Assembly (NCBI RefSeq): GCF_000003605.2
Contig: NW_003143797.1
Location: 66,028 to 76,846 of the forward strand
Length of the DNA: 10,819 nt
Direction: 5' to 3'
Origin: Saccoglossus kowalevskii
Taxonomy: Eukaryota > Hemichordata > Enteropneusta > Harrimaniidae
In this document: positions 1-6,220 of the stretch, one piece after another
Layout: each line of letters begins with the position of its first letter
How positions within the stretch are numbered: the first letter of the stretch is position 1
Notes under the pieces: generated by a model
What the model was told of the DNA's origin: nothing
Databases searched by the model: none
Seen by the model: only the letters and a program-made list of their open reading frames with translations
Program-made: the position numbers and the translations under genes

Positions 1-360
1 GGGCGTACCTTCAATCATAAAGCCAATCACACTAAGTACTGAATACGTCATATCTTTGATTAATCGTTCACTACATTAATAACTACGAATACCAACTGTC
101 AGAATCAATAGTCAGAATAGCAACGGTTATCTCGTAATTAGTTCCAAACCACTGAGCCAAGTTCCGTCCAAAACTTCAAATAGGTCTAAACGATGACAGA
201 CATAACACAGCAATATTAATTCAGCTAATAATCAGCTAATTTAAGTCGATTAACAGATACGCGAAAACAAATTCATGACAATATTACTGACCGCGAAAGA
301 CGCCCATCGCGAACTGTCTTGTTCAATAAAAATAAACGTTCTGGGGGTAGCGTATAGAGT
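1..360. other. Unique A+T-rich DNA, no gene seen
   Basis: I see no gene, RNA gene or recognisable element here. A frame without a stop runs from about 275 to 511 on the + strand. Its translation has no recognisable domain, and its central part is created by the repeat patch at 361-422 (Gly-Gly-Arg-Phe-Gly occurs twice because the DNA motif occurs twice). I treat that frame as chance. Small direct repeats such as gtcagaat, seen twice near 100-120, are unremarkable at this base composition. Confidence 0.5.
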
Positions 361-422
361 GGGCGGACGTTTCGGCTCTGACTTTTCGGCCAAGAGTTTC
401 GACCAGGGCGGACGTTTCGGCC
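361..422 (+). repeat. G+C-rich degenerate 'gtttcggc' repeat patch
   Basis: The octamer gtttcggc or a one-base variant occurs at 369-376, 383-390, 396-403 and 414-421, so copies are 13 to 18 nt apart. A longer exact direct repeat, gggcggacgtttcggc, occurs at 361-376 and 406-421. The last 35 nt (388-422) are the exact reverse complement of 1353-1387. The patch is clearly richer in G+C than its flanks, which suggests it arrived as part of a repeat family. Confidence 0.8.
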
Positions 423-560
423 GAAGTAGAGTTCAATGGCAAGGTGATCTTACAAACGTAATAGGCTATATATTAAATATTTCTGTAAATAACTGTATGT
501 CCACATCATAAAATAACTATGTTTTAAATATTTAATAGCATTTTTGAACAATTTCACTTT

Positions 561-690
561 CAGGGGCGGATCTTGCAAAACGTATTGGGGGGTCGTCCAT
601 GCCTATAGGTCGAAGACACGGGACCGTGCGATTCGGACGATGCTATGCGTAATCCAGATGCATTTTCACGCGTTTGGGGGTCCGCCACTG
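561..690. mobile_element. Miniature hAT-like element (MITE), family 1
   Basis: The 130-bp segment starts CAGGGGCGGA and ends TCCGCCACTG, whose reverse complement is CAGTGGCGGA, so nine of ten terminal bases match. Ends of the form CAGnGGCGG are typical of hAT superfamily elements. The interior is richer in G+C than the flanks and carries G runs just inside both ends (gggggg near 587-592, ggggg at 676-680). No transposase fits in this length, so it would be non-autonomous. I could not find a matching 8-bp target duplication: the flanks are ttcacttt and atagtttc. It is therefore either old or mis-bounded. A frame spanning 544-789 lies mostly inside it and is not a gene. Confidence 0.6.
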
Positions 691-1352
691 ATAGTTTCTA
701 GTATAAAAATGACCGAAGAACAAATATTTAAGAACTTCAATTCTCAACACACGAAACACACCACACATATACAGGAAATGCAGTTATGAGGTATAACTTT
801 TGTTATATTTTTTTTTTTTGCTGTCAACTATGGTGCTCTTTTCGATAGTCGAATCTTAGTGCCTGGTGTGTATTTTCTAATAACTTGTTTCGCCGATTTT
901 TCATTATCATCGTAACCACCATGTAAATCATATAAGACATTTAAATACATGTACTTGCATTTTTACCTAAATTAAAACCAAATAAATATATACAATCAAA
1001 AAACAATGGATATCTAAATGCCCATGAAAAATGGCACGTCACTCAATGTGTTTCGTCAACTCTCCAAACAATCACCATTTTCCACTCCAGAATAAACCTA
1101 TAATGCCAACACTTGGCATTGTTATAAAATAACTGATATCAACACATATAACGATCGATGTGAATGAAAGAAATGAAAGAAATTATTACGTCCTCTTACG
1201 CCCATTGCGTAATATATTAAGAATGGTAAAACGTGGTAAAACATTGCTTTCTTATATGTTACCACCACTGTTTACTTGATCAGATTAGCAAAATTACTTG
1301 TAACGCTAATTTCAAATACTGAAGATCGTTTATTTTATAGAAGATAATCACG
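691..1352. other. Unique A+T-rich DNA with one small hairpin
   Basis: No gene is supportable. The one structure I noted is a perfect 8-bp stem, aatgccaa (1102-1109) with ttggcatt (1113-1120), around a 3-nt loop. A homopolymer run of T lies near 809-820. Nothing suggests a promoter, RNA gene or exon. Confidence 0.5.
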
Positions 1353-1421
1353 GGCCGAAACGTCCGCCCTGGTCGAAACTCTTGGCCTAAACACGGTTAC
1401 TTCTCGTCGCCGTGGCCTAAA
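1353..1421 (-). repeat. Inverted partner of the 388-422 repeat plus degenerate copies
   Basis: Positions 1353-1387 are the exact 35-nt reverse complement of 388-422. The match stops abruptly on both sides. Related octamers continue to the right, with ggcctaaa at 1384-1391 and again at 1414-1421. The pair encloses about 930 bp that includes the miniature element at 561-690. It could be two independent copies of a dispersed repeat, or the arms of a fold-back element. Confidence 0.75.
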
Positions 1422-1478
1422 TGTCCGGCATTCAGGTAAACACCGTAACCACGGTTACTATTTTTTTTAGTAACCGTG
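1392..1478. repeat. Cluster of cacggttac/gtaaccgtg motifs with a hairpin
   Basis: The motif cacggttact or its reverse complement occurs at 1392-1401, 1450-1459 and 1469-1478, with partial copies near 1443-1449 and just past 1478. Two palindromic arrangements result. One is gtaacc-ac-ggttac at 1445-1458. The other is a perfect 11-bp stem, cacggttacta (1450-1460) with tagtaaccgtg (1468-1478), around a 7-nt T loop. Function is unknown; a simple expanding motif array is the cautious reading. Confidence 0.7.
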
Positions 1479-1687
1479 ACCGTAACTGAGACCAGCATCT
1501 GATTTGCGTTTAATATAAACAGTGAGTTGTCAATCAAAGAGCAATGTAAACAAACTATCGGGACTTTTAATCACATACGAGTGCCTCGGTTCCCCATATT
1601 TTAAAATCATTTTTTTTTTAGTATGTTCCCGCATTGACAATGCTCCGAAATTTTAACACTACCTCGCCAAGACTGTCTGGGTAATAA

Positions 1688-1693
<6 letters not shown>
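1479..1693 (+). other. Possible body of a retroposed sequence ending in poly-A
   Basis: This segment leads directly into the 33-nt A tract at 1694-1726. An AATAAA hexamer lies about 6 nt before the tract (1682-1687), closer than in a typical mRNA 3' end. I recognise no tRNA-like A or B box and no reading frame of known type. No clear target duplication is visible around it, so the left boundary is undefined. A SINE, a truncated LINE tail or a plain A-rich expansion all remain possible. Confidence 0.3.

Positions 1694-1726
<33 letters not shown>
1694..1726 (+). repeat. Poly-A tract, 33 nt
   Basis: This is an uninterrupted run of 33 A residues, preceded by taataaaaaagt and followed by cactccgag. 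It may be the tail of a retroposed copy on the + strand or a mononucleotide microsatellite. Length errors are likely in runs of this size. Confidence 0.9.
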
Positions 1727-1727
<1 letters not shown>

Positions 1728-1795
1728 ACTCCGAGTGCCCACGAACCTACATCTATACCCTAAAAAAATACGTATCGGGGTACTGTCAACGTCAC

Positions 1796-1905
1796 GGTAC
1801 GAGCATGGTACGAGTTACCAGTAAATGCAAATATGCCGTACTTGTAAGGTACGAGTTGCTAGTTAGAATTAAAACTAAATACATAAAAATACGCTGTACT
1901 TGCAA
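1796..1905 (+). repeat. Imperfect tandem repeat with ggtacgag motifs
   Basis: ggtacgag occurs at 1796-1803, 1807-1814 and 1848-1855. The last two copies begin diverged units that each end in a similar string, atgccgtacttgtaa (1833-1847) and acgctgtacttgcaa (1891-1905). The second unit is longer by an A+T-rich stretch. Function is unknown. Confidence 0.6.
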
Positions 1906-1974
1906 TGTCCAAGCTATTAATTAGTAAATAAACAGAATTAAAAAGTAAATATGAATATGAATATATGTATATGT

Positions 1975-2144
1975 ACACAGAGGCGACGGCACTGCAATTT
2001 TGCATGTGGCGAGACCTGCAGTGCTCAATTTTGAAATCCAGATCTTCTAAAACGCTATTTCCTGTATTGTGAGAGGCAAATGTTGCTAATATACAAGGGT
2101 TTCAGCTTGATTCGGCGACCCCCCCCCCCGTGCCTCCGCCACTG
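1975..2144 (-). mobile_element. Miniature hAT-like element, family 2, copy A
   Basis: Read on the - strand, the element starts CAGTGGCGGAGGCAC (end at 2144) and its other end, read on the + strand from 1978, is CAGAGGCGACGGCAC. Twelve of 15 terminal bases match. The string gtatatgt lies immediately after the element (2145-2152) and again at 1967-1974, three bases before the CAG. This is a good candidate for the 8-bp target duplication of a hAT insertion, with a small end offset. Inside are a run of 11 C (2119-2129), a ctgaaaccctt block and an aaatagcgttttag block, both shared with the copy at 5233-5436. It encodes no protein. Confidence 0.7.
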
Positions 2145-2747
2145 GTATATGTATAATATTTGCTAAGAATAGAGAATAATTGATATCGTCACAAAATTAA
2201 AATATCTGACAGAAATTAACCCAATATACCTATATAACAAGTATCAATTGAGCTGGTAGTTTTCATGAAGTCATCAAAAAACACAGTTTGGAACAAAATG
2301 ACCCAAAATATTCACAAATTCCGTAATTGTCATCTTCGATAGCAGCGGAGCTAAAAAGTTTGTTTTCTAGTCGCAAATACAAAACTTGTTATAATAAATA
2401 ATATATAATTGTTATATACATTTTCAGTAAGTTTAAGAGCCAATCCTGATTAAACAAAAAAATATTAACAAAGTATTCGACATGTTTCTCACTGCTAAGT
2501 AAACGGTGTTTGACCGAGTATGTACATCAGCTTTATTTTATCAAAATTACTTACACAGACCATGATGAACTTTGTTTCGACATGTATAGTATATTTCTGT
2601 AACTTTTTATTAAACACATTGTGTTGCCATCAGATTTGTAATTGTCACTACAATACCTATTCTAAAAACTTGTCAAAAGATGGTTATTTTCTGTATCCAT
2701 GCAAATTATACATGTCATGATCATGTTTATATTTTAGCTTATCCGCT
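2145..2747. other. Unique A+T-rich DNA, no gene seen
   Basis: No gene or element is recognisable. A frame open from 2520 to 2720 on the + strand gives a Cys/Tyr/Phe/Leu-rich string without domain, signal peptide or splice context. Such strings are common in translated A+T-rich DNA, so I do not call it. Confidence 0.5.
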
Positions 2748-2787
2748 AAATATTCCGACTTTACAATGACATGTACGCAATATTATC
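2748..2787 (+). repeat. Left copy of direct repeat flanking the satellite block
   Basis: Positions 2763-2787 are identical over 25 nt to 3594-3618 (core gacatgtacgcaatattatc). Similarity extends upstream: aatattccgacttt here against aatattctgacttt near 3569, with about 12 extra bases between the parts in the right copy. The two copies are about 830 bp apart and enclose the 35-bp satellite. Confidence 0.8.
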
Positions 2788-2850
2788 TACATTTGTCATA
2801 TATGATTATCGTGATCAAATAATGAACATGTATCAAACGGAGAGTAAACT

Positions 2851-3193
2851 CAAAATATACCACTGTATGCCATGCTGACAGGTCACAAAATATACCACTG
2901 TAAGCCATGCTGACAGGTCACAAAATATACCACTGTAAGCCATGCTGACAGGTCACAAAATATACCACTGTAAGCCATGCTGACAGGTCACAAAATATAC
3001 CACTGTATGCCATGCTGACAGGTCACAAAATATACCACTGTAAGCCATGCTGACACATCGTCCGCCTGCACGGTGTTGTTCCGTTCGGACATTCATAATG
3101 GAGTGCTTCGCCGGAACATTCACCTTGAAAATTCAAGATGTGCTGACAGGTCACAAAATATACCACTGTATGCCATGCTGACAGGTCACAAAA
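2851..3193 (+). repeat. 35-bp satellite, about seven units, interrupted once
   Basis: The unit is 35 bp, beginning caaaatataccactgta and ending ccatgctgacaggtca. Starts are at 2851, 2886, 2921, 2956, 2991, 3026 and 3154, with a partial eighth unit at 3189. Units are nearly identical. One site varies: 'tatgcc' in units 1, 5 and 7, 'taagcc' in units 2, 3, 4 and 6. Unit 6 is split by the insert at 3056-3140. Units are contiguous without unique spacers, so this is a satellite and not a CRISPR array. Near-identity implies recent amplification. Confidence 0.95.
3056..3140. mobile_element. 85-bp insert with 8-bp target duplication inside the satellite
   Basis: The string tgctgaca lies on both sides of this segment (3048-3055 and 3141-3148). 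If the segment and one copy are removed, satellite unit 6 is restored exactly and the 35-bp register continues into unit 7. That is the signature of an insertion with an 8-bp target duplication. The insert is richer in G+C than its surroundings, starts CATC and ends GATG, and contains a short inverted repeat, cttgaa-aa-ttcaag (3124-3137). I recognise no family. Eight-base duplications are typical of hAT and some related DNA transposons, but the ends are not of the usual hAT form. Confidence 0.7.
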
Positions 3194-3202
3194 TGAATAC
3201 AC

Positions 3203-3283
3203 GAGACATTGGTCTCAACTCCCGTAAATGAATCAAGTTTATTTTCGATTTATAATTCAATTTATAATTCAATAGAAAATAAA
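3203..3283. repeat. Small hairpins and a 12-bp duplication
   Basis: gagac (3203-3207) pairs with gtctc (3212-3216). A 9-bp stem, tttattttc (3238-3246) with gaaaataaa (3275-3283), encloses two exact tandem copies of atttataattca (3248-3259 and 3260-3271). The meaning is unknown. They lie just outside the satellite, inside the block bounded by direct repeats. Confidence 0.6.
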
Positions 3284-3568
3284 TTGCAACTGTGAGCGTT
3301 CTTCAGAACCGTGTCACAGTCCCACTACAATGTCCACGTGATGTAATATGCAAATGAGAGACAACGAGAAGCCTCGTTGTAAAACGCAATACTAATACAT
3401 GACTGATAGTACACAGCAACTTTGAAATTCATTTTTTTTATTAAAATATTGATTTTGTGTTCAGATATATAAACTATGATAATATTCGCATACCAATAGT
3501 AAGGGGTAGCACTTTAATGCGCCATCTACGTCCAATGTTCCCAAATATTAGTTAACACGATAGTCTCC

Positions 3569-3618
3569 AATATTCTGACTTTTGAATATTCTCACAATGA
3601 CATGTACGCAATATTATC
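3569..3618 (+). repeat. Right copy of direct repeat flanking the satellite block
   Basis: This is the partner of 2748-2787. The 25-nt core at 3594-3618 is exact. An extra stretch, tgaatattct, sits between its two conserved parts. It may mark one end of a composite element, or a second copy of a dispersed repeat. Confidence 0.8.
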
Positions 3619-4759
3619 AACACTTTATTTAATGTGTTGTACAAGTGTACATGGCAAGAATTGTTTTTTAGTAGAGCACCCGGCCGGACGGAAAGTATAT
3701 CACATCGGAACTAAAACCACACTTATTAACTCCTGGATTGAATTGCGTATGCGCGTCACACATACCCGGCAGATGTGTCGCAGCGAAAGGTTTGTCGCAT
3801 GACACAGGCTTTTGCCATGTGTACACTCCCATAATATTTTATTTTATTAAAACAAGAATAAACAGGAAGCTGTATGCGAGTCTACGCTTTAACTTCCATG
3901 GACTGCTGCACAGATCAACGAGTACAACTGGAACGTTACAAAGCTTTAATTGGGCATTTTCAGTTGATTGGAAGGTATCGAAGGAGTCACCGGCGGTAAT
4001 TAGTGCAAGTCGCGCCCAGGTCAGAGCTCATACTTGTGATTTCAATTAGAAGAGCGCATTGGATTGAACAACCAGTGTTTCCTATTGATATTGATACCTC
4101 AAGACAGTATTATGGTGTGTTATGATTGTTATTGGTCTTGTACAGAACACGAACTATATGAACTAAACCTAATACAACGTGAAAAGGTAAAAACGTTGCC
4201 AAAATTAATTACATACATGTTATCATTTCTTTATATACGTACATTTCTGTCTAGTCTATTATATAAACCATGAATATGCAAATTATTTCGTTTTCAATAT
4301 ATTGAATGATAAAATATTAATATGTTTGTATTTACGTTGAAAGCAGTGTAATCCATGATGCATTACTGTAATATGATAATTACTTGGTAACGAATACAAG
4401 TAATTACATTTTGTCTAATATTTTGCACAAGCCTTAGAATGGATGTTGAGCCGGTAATTTGAACGAAACTTGAAGAAAGCTTCCCTGACGTCGTAAACAG
4501 ACGTTACCACGCACTAGTGTCAATCAAGTCACATTGTCAGCCACTTCCCAATATAGCTAAAATTGCATGACTAGTTTATTCTTCAAGCAAGTCCGCTCGT
4601 GCCATATATGTACAGTGTAAGTTATATGGTCGTGTCGGGTGATGTTACGCTGGTTACATACCTGATCCATGTATCCTGTGTTTAGGATAATCTCATCAAT
4701 GTGTCATTTGAAGATTTCAATTGAGGAGTTTAATACAATACATAAATTACGTATATTAA
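3619..4759. other. No supportable gene
   Basis: Frames open at 3602-3802, 3738-4049 and 4064-4273 on the + strand have no recognisable domain. They overlap in different frames and lack splice or start context. A CRE-like tgacgtc lies near 4487-4493, but a match of that length is expected by chance in a window of this size. The part between about 4430 and 4680 is slightly less A+T-rich, and I can assign it no role. Confidence 0.45.
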
Positions 4760-4784
4760 TTTCGTGGAAGAAATTTCCACGAAA
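4760..4784. repeat. Perfect 10-bp inverted repeat
   Basis: tttcgtggaa (4760-4769) pairs with ttccacgaaa (4775-4784) around gaaat. Its right part, 20 nt at 4765-4784, is repeated exactly at 4891-4910, where the outer left arm is missing. The palindrome therefore looks like the original target of the insertion described in the next entry. Confidence 0.85.
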
Positions 4785-4890
4785 GGGGCGCCGAATCACT
4801 TGCAGACGACTTGGGTGTGGATCGGGGTGTCGTACTTAGCAGAGCAGCCGCTTCGCTGCGATCTATTGAAAGTAAGCCTCAAAGACCCGT
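4785..4890 (+). mobile_element. G+C-rich 106-bp insert flanked by 20-bp direct repeats
   Basis: The insert starts ggggcgccgaatcac and ends caaagacccgt. It is markedly richer in G+C than its surroundings. Exact 20-nt direct repeats border it (4765-4784 and 4891-4910). Removing the insert and one repeat restores an intact hairpin. A 20-bp target duplication is in the range made by LINE-type retroposition, although no A tail is present. The + frame from 4760 to the TGA at 4919-4921 is open for 53 codons and reads like real protein (for example Glu-Ser-Leu-Ala-Asp-Asp-Leu-Gly-Val-Asp), but it has no early ATG. It may be a retroposed scrap of a coding exon. I do not recognise the source. Confidence 0.5.
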
Positions 4891-4921
4891 TGGAAGAAAT
4901 TTCCACGAAATGCTAAATTGA

Positions 4922-5232
4922 TGATTTTTCACAATTACTTGGAAGATTGAAACTGACTGAGCGAGATGACATAATATAGTGTTTAATATCTTCACATTTA
5001 ATATTTTATAATATTGAGTATGCGTGCACCCGAAGTATAGGGAATGAAATTGGGAGGGGGGGGTACTATGTTACACACATGACATGGTCATGTGAATGGC
5101 ATATGTGGCATATGTGAAAAAAATAATCCATAGTCTTCCAGATTTGACAATGATTTGCAACAATCTAGTGAATATTCCGAAATCGAACAGAGGTATATAT
5201 TATGATGCTATTGTATACATACATGAATAAAT
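4922..5232. other. Unique DNA with small palindromes
   Basis: No gene is seen. A 7-bp stem, acatgac (5077-5083) with gtcatgt (5087-5093), is followed by two tandem copies of ggcatatgt (5098-5115). A run of 8 G lies at 5056-5063. Confidence 0.5.
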
Positions 5233-5436
5233 CGGTGGCGGTGGCACCGGGGTCAAAGTCAAGCTGAAACCCTTTATGTTATGTTATGTATGTCAGTAAA
5301 ATTTGATCCTCAAAATGAGAAAATAGCGTTTCAGCTGGTCTAGATTTCTTTTTTTTTCTGGGGGGGGGGGGGAGGGGCATGCCCTTCAATCCCTAGTAAA
5401 GTGAGGGATGATGAGCAGATCTCGTCGCCCCACCTG
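5233..5436 (+). mobile_element. Miniature hAT-like element, family 2, copy B
   Basis: It starts CGGTGGCGGTGGCAC, close to the CAGTGGCGGAGGCAC end of copy A, and ends CGTCGCCCCACCTG. Shared internal blocks appear in the same order as in copy A read on its - strand: a G-rich patch, caagctgaaaccctt, aaatagcgttt followed by cag, and gatttc. Flanks are gaataaat (5225-5232) and aaaaaaat (5437-5444), six of eight bases alike, which suits an old 8-bp target duplication. Unlike copy A it carries 9 T followed by ctg and a run of 13 G (5360-5372), a palindrome gggcatgccc (5375-5384) and an atccct/agggat stem (5389-5409). No protein is encoded. Confidence 0.65.
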
Positions 5437-5891
5437 AAAAAAATGAGTCAGGGTCGTACGCTAAACATGAGAAAACAACGAACGTCGGTCAACTGAACAT
5501 ATCATATTTGAACTAGCAATTTGATTGGTGACGAGTGCTATTGAGATTTCCATTTACCCATGGAATTGACAAACGTACCAGGAATAAATCATAGATACAC
5601 TGTGTGCTCGAAATGTCTGAGGTCTGGACGAACCCGGAGATCTAACAACAAAAACTCGGGTAACACTCGTCTCTTGTGAAGTTTTAATGTTGTCAGCCGA
5701 GTAAAAGCGGACTGTCCATAACAGCAATTTTAATGGGAAAAAAATCGTATATTCGTTCATAGTGAGTTAAGTAAACGTGATTTTACTCACTGTCTTGCTT
5801 ACAATTCATCAACAATATCGTGAATTTGCGATATAGAAACACATCATGAACTATATATAGTCTATGTTTTTTATTTTGTTCGGAACATGTC
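5437..5891. other. Unique DNA, no gene seen
   Basis: A frame open on the - strand from 5760 to 5554 gives 68 residues with no recognisable domain and no supporting context, so I do not call it. I found no repeat or RNA gene. Confidence 0.5.
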
Positions 5892-5936
5892 GGTGTAACC
5901 ATGGAGGTAGAAAAGTACTACTTCTATGGTGTAACC
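5892..5936. repeat. Short inverted repeat nested in direct repeats
   Basis: accatggaggtag (5898-5910) can pair with ctacttctatggt (5918-5930) over 13 positions; the two non-Watson-Crick positions would be G-U in RNA. The loop is aaaagta. The direct repeat ggtgtaacc lies at 5892-5900 and 5928-5936. It may be a fragment of a miniature element. Confidence 0.55.
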
Positions 5937-6160
5937 GTTTATCAAATCGGCAAGTAAACAGCGCCCTCACCAAGGAAGTCTTTGGTACCTCGAATAAAAG
6001 CTTTATTTTCTGATCGGTTTTTTAATTGTGACAGATCACAATTTTACAATTATTATTATAATTTTCGATAGTTATACAGGTATTTCACTATAATTTTATA
6101 GTTTTATTTTATTATAACTGTGAGACAAGTCATTAGATATATAATGTAATATATACTGTG
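5937..6160. other. A+T-rich DNA with a hairpin, upstream of the candidate exon
   Basis: aattgtga (6024-6031) and tcacaatt (6036-6043) form a perfect 8-bp stem with a 4-nt loop. The following 80 bases are nearly all A and T with several small palindromes. No gene is seen. Confidence 0.5.
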
Positions 6161-6204
6161 CACGAGGTCGACATCCGGGCGACTTTGGCGCAGTTATCAG
6201 AGCA

Positions 6205-6220
6205 ATGGCGGCCATTACAT
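6205..6220 (+). CDS. Candidate first coding exon of an unknown cellular gene
   Basis: An ATG in a good context (agcaATGGCGGCC) is followed by codons for Met-Ala-Ala-Ile-Thr and then T|GTGAGT, a near-ideal 5' splice site at 6221. The preceding 50 bases (from about 6165) are distinctly richer in G+C than the rest of the region and include catccgggcgac. The string around the ATG also fits the YY1 element (core ATGGCGGC), which in many animal genes overlaps the start codon of a short first exon. If real, transcription would run rightward and 6221 onward would be intron. No downstream exon is convincingly in frame. One candidate follows an acceptor at 6884-6886, with an ATG at 6887 and 21 open codons to the TAA at 6950-6952. 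It does not fit the exon's phase. Confidence 0.35.

Noticed and set aside
275-511. 78-codon + frame as a gene
   Set aside because: Its Gly-Gly-Arg-Phe-Gly repeats are a by-product of the repeat DNA at 361-422. No domain or context supports it.
544-789. 81-codon + frame as a gene
   Set aside because: It mostly overlies the miniature element at 561-690, including both of its ends.
2851-3193. CRISPR array
   Set aside because: The 35-bp units are contiguous without unique spacers, no cas genes are present, and the sequence looks like animal DNA. It is a satellite.
3738-4049. 103-codon + frame as a gene
   Set aside because: No recognisable domain; it overlaps another chance frame (3602-3802), begins at a non-ATG codon and has no splice or promoter context.
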